The notes: generated by a model not told the origin, from the sequence alone. DNA of 64,000 nucleotides from Tolypothrix sp. PCC 7910 (GCF_011769525.1 NZ_CP050440.1:4217501-4281500), one strand, 5' to 3'. Shown: positions 37,523-45,977, counted from the stretch's first letter. Made by a program: numbers and translations.

Positions 37523-38950
37523 GTGGAAAAAATCAGCAACATCTTGCGAAAAGTAGATCCAGGTTCATTACGGTTACGGTTAACGGCTGGGATTGCGGCA
37601 TTTTCGGCTTTGGGGTTGGGTAGCCTCTCTGTCTGGACTAGCTTGAAAATGCAGGATATTTTAATAGATAATCATAAACGCCATGTTGAGAAAATTGCCG
37701 ATCGCCTACCGCGTGATGTGCAACTTTATATTCAAATGATGCCACAAGCCAGTGGTTTAGATAAGTCGATAAATAATTTAATTGATAACGATACTTTTAT
37801 CTGGATTAAAAACCCGGAAAATCAAATTATTGCCAAATCTACTAATTGGAATCAGCTACCAAATGCAACGACATCACAGTTAATGTCTTTAACCGAAATG
37901 TCGGTGAAACCAGAAGTTACTCAAGTACAGCAGCGCTATTATGTTTTATGTGGTGCGGCTTTGCAAGTCCAGAGTAAGCAACTGGGTAAGCTATTTGTAG
38001 TTAAGGATATTACCCGCGAACAAACAATGTTTTTGGCGCTGGTGCGTAGTTTAGGGATTGCGAGTCTATTAATAATTATTGTAATTTCCTTAGCGATCGC
38101 AGTTTATATTCGCCGTTCTCTGCAACCTCTGCGTCAACTGAGTCAAATGGCGGCGGTGATTTCTGCGGCTGATTTACCAGAGGCGCAGCTATCCCTGAAG
38201 CAAGCACCCAGCGAAGTTAAAGAGTTAACGCAAACCTTTAATATGCTATTATCCCGGCTGGCGGAATCTTGGGAACAAGAACGACAGTTTGTCAGCAACG
38301 TTTCCCACGAATTACGCACACCTTTAACCATTGTGCATGGCTACTTACAAAGCGTACTCCGGCGACCGAGTAATTTAACAGCAACCCAAGTTGAAGCTTT
38401 AGAAACTGCGGCTGTGGAAGCCGAACATACTATCAGGCTGTTGCAAGACTTACTAGATTTAGCAAGGGCTGATAGCGGTAATTTGCATTTTCGCATGAAT
38501 CCCTGTGTGCTGAATGACTTAGTTGCTGAAGTGGTGGGGATGGCACAGAAATATAGCGATCGCACTATCCTGATAGAATCACCAAATCATCCCATTGAGG
38601 TGAAAGCCGACTATAATCGCCTCAAGCAGGTATTGTTGAACTTAATTGATAACGCCGTCAAGTATTCCGAAGCTGATACTTCCGTGATTGTCAGGTTACA
38701 ACAGCAAGATAAAGCAGCCATAATTCAAGTTGACGATAAAGGTTATGGTATACCTTTGCAACACCAAGCCCGCATCTTCGAGCGATTTTACCGCGTAGAC
38801 GAAACCCGCGCCCGTTCCACTGGCGGTTCTGGTTTAGGCTTATCAATAGTGAAAACCTTAATTGAAGGTATGGGTGGTAGTGTCACCGTGCGATCGCGCT
38901 TAGGCGAAGGCAGTATATTTACAATTAGTTTGCCAATTTCGCCGAAATAG
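37523..38950 (+). CDS. Membrane sensor histidine kinase with HAMP
   Basis: 475 residues, GTG start (MEKISNILRK). Transmembrane helix 1 at about 20-42, an extracytoplasmic domain of about 130 residues, helix 2 at about 174-194, HAMP (RRSLQPLRQLSQMAAVIS...), HisKA with His262 in NVSHELRTPLT, and HATPase with NLIDNAVKYS, DKGYGIP and GGSGLGLSIVK. It should autophosphorylate in response to a periplasmic signal. The overall plan matches cyanobacterial OmpR-family sensors. No response regulator gene is next to it, so its partner is encoded elsewhere. Confidence 0.94.
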   Translation: MEKISNILRKVDPGSLRLRLTAGIAAFSALGLGSLSVWTSLKMQDILIDNHKRHVEKIADRLPRDVQLYIQMMPQASGLDKSINNLIDNDTFIWIKNPENQIIAKSTNWNQLPNATTSQLMSLTEMSVKPEVTQVQQRYYVLCGAALQVQSKQLGKLFVVKDITREQTMFLALVRSLGIASLLIIIVISLAIAVYIRRSLQPLRQLSQMAAVISAADLPEAQLSLKQAPSEVKELTQTFNMLLSRLAESWEQERQFVSNVSHELRTPLTIVHGYLQSVLRRPSNLTATQVEALETAAVEAEHTIRLLQDLLDLARADSGNLHFRMNPCVLNDLVAEVVGMAQKYSDRTILIESPNHPIEVKADYNRLKQVLLNLIDNAVKYSEADTSVIVRLQQQDKAAIIQVDDKGYGIPLQHQARIFERFYRVDETRARSTGGSGLGLSIVKTLIEGMGGSVTVRSRLGEGSIFTISLPISPK

Positions 38951-39160
38951 TGGCGGGGGAAAGGGGGAAAGTTTTACAGATATTTTCCCATTAACGTGAA
39001 ACCCGCTTGGTTGCAAGGTTTTGCCCTCACCCCCAGCCCCTCTCCCACGAGGAGAAGGGAGCAAGAGATTCAATTCCCCTTCTCCCTGAGGGAGAAGGGG
39101 TTAGGGGATGAGGGCGCAAGTTATTTGTACAACGCCCGCCCTATATAGCGTTTAGCTTAA
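38951..39160. repeat. Long imperfect hairpin repeat (CCCCTCTCCC/GGGAGAAGGGG type)
   Basis: 39029-39115 carries CCCCTCTCCC...GAGAAGGGAG...CTCCCTGAGGGAGAAGGGG, a strong extended hairpin of a kind common in cyanobacterial intergenic DNA. It could stop transcription from the sensor kinase gene. Confidence 0.55.
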
Positions 39161-39382
39161 GTTGACACCAATGGGCATCCACAATCTATCCTGCCTGACC
39201 AAAAACCTTTCGGTGCCGTGCTCCACCACAGCGATAATTTATATTGTGCTATCTTCTACAACCAAAAGCGCGATGCCTTAGGCAACCCCTGCGGGGAACG
39301 CATTCCCCCCATCATCAAAATCAGCAGATGCGAGACCTGCGGCGATACACCACACACCTTTGGCGATGATGATTTAAGATAA
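39161..39382 (+). pseudogene. Start-less remnant of a small CxxC protein gene
   Basis: The frame is open for 73 codons after a TAA at 39158 but has no ATG; the only plausible internal start is GTG at 39218 (codon 20), with no ribosome site. The translation looks like real protein: VDTNGHPQSILPDQKPFG, then HHSDNLYCAIFYNQKRDALG, IPPIIKISRCETCGDTPHTFGDDD. It has a CxxC zinc-type knuckle and an evenly mixed composition unlike the repeats around it. I read it as the 3' part of a small conserved gene whose 5' end was lost. Alternatively it is a 55-residue gene starting at GTG. Family not recognised. Confidence 0.45.
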
Positions 39383-39462
39383 GCGATCGCACAATTCATC
39401 ACATCCAGCAAATTCACAAGCTGTATGCAGTAAAATCATAACTTTTGTAACGAAAAAAACCA

Positions 39463-39630
39463 CCTTGGTCACCAACACGACGACCTTGGTCACCAACACG
39501 ACGACCTTGGTCACCAACACGACGACTTTGGTCACCAACACGACGACCTTGGTCACCAACATTGCGACCTTGGTGACCAACATTGCGACCTTGGTCACCA
39601 ACATTGCGACCTTGGTCACCAACAGCCAAA
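39463..39630. repeat. 21-bp tandem array (8 units)
   Basis: About eight units of 21 bp, ACCTTGGTCACCAACACGACG shifting to ACCTTGGTCACCAACATTGCG in the right half. The unit contains the STRR core TTGGTCA. As 21 is divisible by three, frames stay open on both strands (for example the heptapeptide TLVTNTT), so frames here are repeat artefacts. It lies 94 bp from the stop of the ATPase-WD40 gene. Confidence 0.88.
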
Positions 39631-39723
39631 TTTTGGTAACTCCCCCAGCAAGCAGCCTACATTACACTAATGCTTGAAACCAGAAAATGCACCCTTTCCC
39701 CCTTCCCCTTTCCCCCTTCCCCC

Positions 39724-42700
39724 TCACTCACACACCCCCCTCTCCCCCTTCCCATTCGGGTTATTCTGCAAATAATCCCGCACCCAAGCGCAACCCTTCA
39801 CCATTAGGTCATCCAAATCCAGATTCCACAACTTCACAGTGTTGTCCCAACTGGCAGAGGCAATGGTTTTGCCGTCGGGACTGAATGCCACGCTATTGAC
39901 CGCACTGCTATGACCTTTAAGGGTTTGCAACACCTGCCCCTGGAGATTCCACAACTTCACTGTGTTGTCACCGCTAGCAGAGGCAATAGTTTTGCCGTCC
40001 GGGCTGAATGCCATGCTATTGACCACACTGCTATGACCTTTAAGGGTTTGCAACTCCTGCCCAGAAAGATTCCACAACTTCACAGTGTTGTCCCAACTGG
40101 CAGAGGCAATGGTTTTGCCGTCGGGGCTGAATGCCACGCTATTGACAACACTGCTATGACCTTTAAAGGTGTGCAACTCCTGCCCTTGGAGATTCCACAA
40201 CTTCACAGTGTTGTCAGAACTTGCTGAGGCAATGGTTTTGCCGTTGGGGCTGAATGCCACTCCCCTGACCGAACTGCTATGACCTTTAAAGGTGAGCAAC
40301 TCCTGCCCCTGGAGATTCCACGACTTCACTGTGCTGTCAGTACTAGCTGAGGCAATAGTTTTGCCGTCCGGGCTGAATGCTACGCTATTAACATAACTGC
40401 TATGACCTTTAAGGGTTTGCAACTCCTGCCCAGAAAGATTCCACAACTTCACAGTGTTGTCAGTACTAGCTGAGGCAATGGTTTTGCCGTCCGGGCTGAA
40501 TGCCACGCTATTGACCGAACTGCTATGACCTTTAAGGGTTTGCAACTCCTGCCCAGAAAGATTCCACAACTTCACCATTTTGTGAGAACTGGCAGAGGCA
40601 ATGGTTTTGCCGTCGGGGCTAAATGCCACGCTATTGACATAATTGCTATGACTTTTAAGGGTTAGCAACTCCTGCTCCTGGAGATTCCACAACTTCACCG
40701 TCTTGTCATAACTGGCAGAGGCAATGGTTTTGCCGTCCGGGCTGAATGCCACGCTATTGACCGCACTGCTATGACCTTTAAGGGTTTGCAACTCCTGCCC
40801 CTGGAAATTCCACAACTTAATCGTGCTCTCAGTACTAGCAGAGGCAATAGTTTTACCGTCGGGGCTGAATGCCACGCTATTGACCGCACTGCTATGACCT
40901 TTAAAGGTGAGCAACTCCTGCCCTTGGAGATTCCACAACTTCACAGCGTTGTCAGAACTTGCTGTAGCAATAGTTTTTCCGTCCGGGCTGAATGCCACGC
41001 TATAGACAACACTGCTATGGCCTTTCAGGGTGAGCAACTCCTGCCCTTGGAGATTCCACAACTTCACCGTGCTGTCATAACTGGCAGAGGCAATGGTTTT
41101 GCCGTCCGGGCTGAATGCCACGCTATTGACCACACTGCTATGACCTTTAAGGGTTTGCAACTCCTGCCCCTGGAGATTCCACAACTTCACCGTCATGTCA
41201 TCACTGGCAGAAGCAATGGTTTTGCCGTCCGGGCTGAATGCCACGCTATTGACCTGATCTTTAAGGGTGAGCAACTCCTGCCCTTGGAGATTCCACAACT
41301 TTACCGTCATGTCATCACTGGCAGAGGCAATGGTTTTGCCGTCCGGGCTGAATGCCACGTCCCTGACCTCATTGCTATGACCTTTAAAGGTGAGCAACTC
41401 CTGCCCCTGGAGATTCCACAACTTCACAGTGTTGTCAGAACTGGCAGAGGCAATGGTTTTACCGTCGGGGCTAAATGCCACGCCCCTGACCTCACTGCTG
41501 TGCCCTTCTAGTCGGTTTCGTTCCCTAACACCATAAACTACCTGTTGGAGAGTAGCTACCGCCAAAAAGCGGGTATCTGCTTCGACATTTTTATCTGGTT
41601 TTTTGAGTCTTTTACCTAACTTCAAGCCTGCTATTAAAGCATCAAGCTCTAAATTTGAAGCCAGCAGGTTTTGTGATTTAAGACTCTCAGCAATAATTTC
41701 GGCATTAAAACGGCGTTTATCTGCATCTGCTTTGGCAGTGTTTGCCTGCTGTGTTTGCTCTTGGGCAATGTTTCGCTGCTTGTTAGCTTCTTGCAAATTT
41801 TCCTCTGCTTGTCTTTTACGCTCATCAGCTACCTGACGCTGTTCGGCTTCGGCATTTTTAGCCGCGTTGGCATTTTCAAGCGCAACTTTTAAGTCGGCTC
41901 CCCGTTCTTCGGCTAACTGTTGTGCAGTCTTTGCTTCCGCCTCTCCTTTCTCTGCCCTTTCCCGTTGGTCTTGAGCAAGTTTTTTTTGCCTGTCCGCCTC
42001 CCGGCGTTGTTGTTCTGCGCTTCGCTGCTGTTGTCTAGCCTTATCAGCTTGCAACTTCGCTTCATTACGTTGAATTTCAGCTTCTTGCCGTTGTTTATCT
42101 GCTTCTTGCTGGGCATCTTGAGCAATTAACCGCTGCTCATTCACATACACAGCCACTCCCGTCATTAAACCGGAAAATATCAGCAATCCCACCACATAAG
42201 GCAGTGCAGGTTTTAGCTGCTCCCACCTATCCCGCAAGTTAAACGGCAAATGTTCATTCAACCACTTGCGGTCAAATACTTGCCGATAAATTTGATTTCT
42301 CACCTGCAAAACATTCTGCTCTCGCCGCACCACCCCCGACAACTTCAGGTGAGATTTAACTATTGACTGTTCCTCATCTACAACCGGACGCTTACCTAAC
42401 CGAATCTCCCGGTATGTAGTCAAAACCTCTGGGTCAGGCGAGCGTTTAGTCAACATATCCCGCACAAACTGCAAGTTATTATCTTGCTCACTCATCGCAC
42501 CCAAAAAAGTATTACTCACCACGCGGTCAACAAAGGCTGCGCCAGGGGAAAGGCTTCGCCTGGGGGAAAGGGTAAAAGGTAAAAGGGTAAAAGGGAAAGA
42601 AGAAGCCCCTTCACCATTCCCCCTTCCCCCTTCCCCATTCCCCATTCCGCCCTTCCCCTCCCTCACCAAAGCCGCACACAAGCGCTGCGTTAAATACGGA

Positions 42701-43416
42701 TGTCCCCCTGTCCAATTCAGCACCCACTTGAGCAACTGTTGTGCGTCATCTGTTACCTGTTCCAATCCCTCAGCCAAAGGTAAAGCTTCCTCAAAGGTAA
42801 AATCAGTCAAATCTACGCGCTGACCAATATTAAACGGCGTGCGCTTGGCATCGCGGATTAAATCGCCCGGAGTTGCTACCCCCATCAACACCAAAGAAAG
42901 ACGCTGAAACTCAGGATTAGTCGCACGGGCAACGTAGAGATAACGAATCGCCGTATAAAAATCATCAGTAAAATCTAAGCTGAGGGTAGAATCAATTTCA
43001 TCCACAAAAATCACCACCCGTGCTTCTACCTCAGCCAGTAACACCTCCTGAAAAAACAGCGTCAGCCGTTGCGAAACTCCCAAATATTCATGTTCTCGCC
43101 ACCAACTCACCACATCAGTCTCAAACTCAAGTTGCTCATCCAGCTTCACCAAAAAGCCAAAATACCATTGTTCCGCTGTCACCTGCGCCCCCAATTCCTG
43201 AAGGTCAACAATAACAGCCCGTATCCCTTCCTCAGCCAACGTTTGCGCCGTGCGTACCATCAAACTCGACTTCCCCATCTGGCGCGGCGTAAGCACATAA
43301 GCAAAAGTCCCATCCCGGCACAAATTCAACAATTCCTCATCAGCCTGGCGGGGAATATAAATCCCACCACCAGCTTGCACCGTCCCGCCGACTGTGTAAA
43401 TGGTTGGGTTAGACAT
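39724..43416 (-). CDS. Module II sensor-like protein: AAA_35 ATPase-coiled coil-TM-14 WD40 repeats
   Basis: About 1230 residues. The start chosen is the ATG at 43416 (MSNPTIYTVGG), 6 bases after GGGGGGA; in-frame ATGs at 43419, 43422 and 43431 are alternatives. N-terminal AAA_35/STAND-like ATPase (about 5-390) with P-loop-like TPRQMGKSS and Walker B VVIFVDEIDS. It is interrupted near 255-285 by a Gly-rich in-frame repeat insert. One transmembrane helix (about 404-423), a ~160-residue Gln/Arg/Ala-rich coiled coil, then 14 WD40 repeats (about 630-1210; core VAFSPDGKTIASAS...VKLWNL), enough for two seven-bladed propellers. Repeats are almost identical, apart from a few variable positions. It follows the CHAT-TIR-ATPase gene. 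Confidence 0.9.
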   Translation of the reverse strand: MSNPTIYTVGGTVQAGGGIYIPRQADEELLNLCRDGTFAYVLTPRQMGKSSLMVRTAQTLAEEGIRAVIVDLQELGAQVTAEQWYFGFLVKLDEQLEFETDVVSWWREHEYLGVSQRLTLFFQEVLLAEVEARVVIFVDEIDSTLSLDFTDDFYTAIRYLYVARATNPEFQRLSLVLMGVATPGDLIRDAKRTPFNIGQRVDLTDFTFEEALPLAEGLEQVTDDAQQLLKWVLNWTGGHPYLTQRLCAALVREGKGGMGNGEGGRGNGEGASSFPFTLLPFTLSPRRSLSPGAAFVDRVVSNTFLGAMSEQDNNLQFVRDMLTKRSPDPEVLTTYREIRLGKRPVVDEEQSIVKSHLKLSGVVRREQNVLQVRNQIYRQVFDRKWLNEHLPFNLRDRWEQLKPALPYVVGLLIFSGLMTGVAVYVNEQRLIAQDAQQEADKQRQEAEIQRNEAKLQADKARQQQRSAEQQRREADRQKKLAQDQRERAEKGEAEAKTAQQLAEERGADLKVALENANAAKNAEAEQRQVADERKRQAEENLQEANKQRNIAQEQTQQANTAKADADKRRFNAEIIAESLKSQNLLASNLELDALIAGLKLGKRLKKPDKNVEADTRFLAVATLQQVVYGVRERNRLEGHSSEVRGVAFSPDGKTIASASSDNTVKLWNLQGQELLTFKGHSNEVRDVAFSPDGKTIASASDDMTVKLWNLQGQELLTLKDQVNSVAFSPDGKTIASASDDMTVKLWNLQGQELQTLKGHSSVVNSVAFSPDGKTIASASYDSTVKLWNLQGQELLTLKGHSSVVYSVAFSPDGKTIATASSDNAVKLWNLQGQELLTFKGHSSAVNSVAFSPDGKTIASASTESTIKLWNFQGQELQTLKGHSSAVNSVAFSPDGKTIASASYDKTVKLWNLQEQELLTLKSHSNYVNSVAFSPDGKTIASASSHKMVKLWNLSGQELQTLKGHSSSVNSVAFSPDGKTIASASTDNTVKLWNLSGQELQTLKGHSSYVNSVAFSPDGKTIASASTDSTVKSWNLQGQELLTFKGHSSSVRGVAFSPNGKTIASASSDNTVKLWNLQGQELHTFKGHSSVVNSVAFSPDGKTIASASWDNTVKLWNLSGQELQTLKGHSSVVNSMAFSPDGKTIASASGDNTVKLWNLQGQVLQTLKGHSSAVNSVAFSPDGKTIASASWDNTVKLWNLDLDDLMVKGCAWVRDYLQNNPNGKGERGVCE

Positions 43417-43451
43417 CATCATTCCCCCCATGTCCCGCTATGTCATTGCAA

Positions 43452-43859
43452 GCCGTAGGGTGTGTTACGCCGTAGGCTAACGCACCGCCCGAGATTATCG
43501 GTACGTTACAATTGGCGATCGCGCACCCTACCAAAGCTGATTTACCCACGCCAGCCGTAGGGTGTGTTACGCCGTAGGCTAACGCACCACCCGAGATTAT
43601 CGGTACGTTACAATTGGCGATCGCGCACCCTACCAAAGCTGATTTACCCACGCCAGCCGTAGGGTGTGTTACGCCGTAGGCTAACGCACCGCCCGAGATT
43701 ATCGGTACGTTACGATTGGCGATCGCGCACCCTACCAAAGCTGATTTACCCACGCCAGCCGTAGGGTGTGTTACGCCGTAGGCTAACGCACCACCCGAGA
43801 TTATTGGTGCGTTACACTTCGTGATAACACACCCTACCAAAGCTGATTTACCCACGAAG
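43452..43859. repeat. 102-bp tandem array (4 units) between module II genes
   Basis: Units start at 43452, 43554, 43656 and 43758 with an exact 102-bp period: GCCGTAGGGTGTGTTACGCC, GGCTAACGCACC, ATTATCGGTACGTTAC, GGCGATCGCGCACCCTACC, AAAGCTGATTTACCCACG. They are related to element A. The last unit overlaps the 3' end of the CHAT-TIR-ATPase gene, whose TAA (43848-43850, minus strand) is the TTA in TTTACCCACG. Every unit therefore carries a copy of that gene's last codons. The array fills the 43432-43847 gap. Confidence 0.9.
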
Positions 43860-45977
43860 ATTCTCCCGGAAATAATCAGCGTAAAGTTGACAACGCGGGA
43901 TCACCGTTCTCCCCTCCCTTCGCACCAACCCCGCACCCCGCAGCCTGAAAAATACACGCTCATCATCGCAGGTGTTATGGCGAATTACCTGAAGCATACT
44001 TGAGACTAACTCCGCTTTACTATGCAGCCGAAACAAATGGTTCCGCAAATGATTACCAAAGGGGCCATTATCCGCCGTAGCTTTGGCAAATAATTCCGCA
44101 GTAGTGAAGCGCTGACTGGCGATTAAATACAGCGCCACCCTGACTAAATAAGGATGTCCATTCAGCAACGCCATTAACTGCTGTTCTGCACTAGCATTCA
44201 GCGGTGAACCATGACGGTAATTCAAGTCAGCAACTTGTGCGGCTGTAAAATCTTCTAAGTCAATCACCTCGCCAACATTAAACGGGGATTGGTTGAGATT
44301 ATCAATTAATTGGTAGGGTTCGGTGGAAGTCACCAGTGCTAAATCGAGTTGCTTCCAAATCGGTGTAGTGGCGCGGTTATTGTGCCAACTGCGAAGCATT
44401 CCAAAGAAATCGGAACGGAATTCAGTATCAAAAGCCCTTTCAACTTCATCCATTGCTAACACCAAGGGCTGACCAAATTCTTTTAACAAATAACGCCCAA
44501 TATAGCGGGTGCAGCGCTGACTATTACCCAAGGGCGAATTCCAATATTCAGCAACTTTATCTGCCATTTCTATTTCATCAGTTAGCCAAGTGCAGAATTG
44601 CCGAAAGAATAATTCAGCATTGCTTAACGCTGCTTGGTCAAATAATTGAAAATCCAAGAAAGCTACCCGCTTACCTGCATTCATCGCCGCGTTACAGGTG
44701 CGAATTAACAAAGAACTCTTGCCCATTTGTCGGGGGCCTTTAATGGTAATTGTCACACCTTGACGCTGAATGGCATTGAAAGCCAGAACATCACAAGCAC
44801 GTTCCACATAAAACTGAGACTCGCCATCCATTGTCCCTTCTGGCATTTCCAGCGCTATCGGCTGTGCAGAAGGAAAAGGCTGAGGTAAAGCTGAGGCTTC
44901 CCGTGGCTGAAGCAAACCGACTTGATTCGCTTCCCCAATTGTTAATTCACCCTCAGAAATCGCCTGCATTAATTCTGCAATTAAGCGCGGTGTATCTTCC
45001 TCATCTCGCCAAACAGCCCAGTTAATCCCATTGAGATAAACACTTAAAGGATACTGAAACGGCTCTCGATATGCCAACCGCACCGGGAGAATCATCGGCT
45101 TCCCGCCTTGTTCCTTAGCCAGGCGACTGGCTGTAGCAATTTCCGCTTCCACCATCTCACTGTGGACAGAATGCTCAGAAAGGAAAACAATCAAAAAATC
45201 TGCTTGGCGAAGTTCCGCCTCAATACGTTCCGCCCAGCGTGTGCCTACGGTGATAATTTGGTCAATGAAAACTGTGTGATGTTGAGCAAGCGCTTGCTGC
45301 ACTTGCAATGCAACTTGCTCATCGGGGGTGACATGGCGTTTATAGCTGATGAAGATGCGTTTGGGATTGGGGGAAGGGGGAAGGGGGAATGGGGAAGGGG
45401 AGGGAATTACAGATGGGGGGAGGTTTCGGCTTTTGAGGACTGGGGTGGCTGATTCGGGGATATTTTCTAAATCAATGGCGATGCGTCCAAATTCGTAAGC
45501 ATCTTCGTAGGTTCTACCTGCACCGAGGGCATCATAAAACCCGACTGCAAATTTAATTGCTGCGCGATCGCCTACTGCTTTATTCATTCCTACTACATAA
45601 TTAATATGTTGGAATATAGCCTCAGCTTGCGCTTCACTATAACAAGCGTTTAACAGCACGCACTCTACCTTGTCTTGAAATAACCTAAACAGTCTGCCCA
45701 GTGATTCTGTACTTACTAGTTGCAACTGTCCATGATCATCTTCCAAAACTAAACCTTGCTCACCTTCCCCATGTCCAGAGAAATGCACAATCTCCGGTTG
45801 ATGATCCAAAAGCGCACGTCGCAAATCTTCTGGACGCACAGCCCATTTAGTAATCATCTCAAACTGTTCACGAATCTTCGCACGTTCCAACCCCGCCTGG
45901 ATTTCCCGTACTTCCTCATCCAAGCGCAGCTTCACCGTATTCTTGGGATTTGCCGATAAAACCAGGATTTTTTTCAC
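43848..45977 (-). CDS. Module II effector-like protein: CHAT protease-TIR-AAA_35 ATPase
   Basis: 709 residues from GTG 45977; no in-frame ATG lies upstream. CHAT domain (1-185) with His69 (HFSGHG) and Cys112 (LNACYS). A Ser/Pro linker made of translated G/A-rich repeat DNA (about 187-205) leads to a TIR_2 domain (206-340: KRIFISYKR, VFIDQ, FLIVFLSEHS, SEMVEAEI). Glu277 or Glu279 is the candidate NADase residue, though the usual Trp beside it is Met. AAA_35 ATPase from about 385: GPRQMGKSS (414-422) and LVLAMDEVE as intact Walker B, then a winged-helix-like end (RLRGAGLVRREG). So it has two potential effectors, protease and NAD-cleaving TIR, on one ATPase. Located between the kinase gene and the ATPase-WD40 gene. 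Confidence 0.9.
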   Translation of the reverse strand: MKKILVLSANPKNTVKLRLDEEVREIQAGLERAKIREQFEMITKWAVRPEDLRRALLDHQPEIVHFSGHGEGEQGLVLEDDHGQLQLVSTESLGRLFRLFQDKVECVLLNACYSEAQAEAIFQHINYVVGMNKAVGDRAAIKFAVGFYDALGAGRTYEDAYEFGRIAIDLENIPESATPVLKSRNLPPSVIPSPSPFPLPPSPNPKRIFISYKRHVTPDEQVALQVQQALAQHHTVFIDQIITVGTRWAERIEAELRQADFLIVFLSEHSVHSEMVEAEIATASRLAKEQGGKPMILPVRLAYREPFQYPLSVYLNGINWAVWRDEEDTPRLIAELMQAISEGELTIGEANQVGLLQPREASALPQPFPSAQPIALEMPEGTMDGESQFYVERACDVLAFNAIQRQGVTITIKGPRQMGKSSLLIRTCNAAMNAGKRVAFLDFQLFDQAALSNAELFFRQFCTWLTDEIEMADKVAEYWNSPLGNSQRCTRYIGRYLLKEFGQPLVLAMDEVERAFDTEFRSDFFGMLRSWHNNRATTPIWKQLDLALVTSTEPYQLIDNLNQSPFNVGEVIDLEDFTAAQVADLNYRHGSPLNASAEQQLMALLNGHPYLVRVALYLIASQRFTTAELFAKATADNGPFGNHLRNHLFRLHSKAELVSSMLQVIRHNTCDDERVFFRLRGAGLVRREGRTVIPRCQLYADYFRENLRG

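Noticed and set aside
39414-39677. Heptapeptide-repeat frames in several phases
   Set aside because: Artefacts of the 21-bp array; frames are open on both strands and in more than one phase.
39910-41511. Plus-strand frames (105 and 246 codons) opposite the WD40 gene
   Set aside because: Antisense shadows created by the highly regular WD40 repeat DNA; the minus-strand gene explains the region.
43409-43855. A 148-codon minus-strand frame with a GVGKSALVG motif resembling a P-loop, repeated four times
   Set aside because: The motif comes from translating the 102-bp array. The first Gly of GxxxxGKS is not at the right distance, there is no separate ribosome site, and the rest is repeat-encoded.
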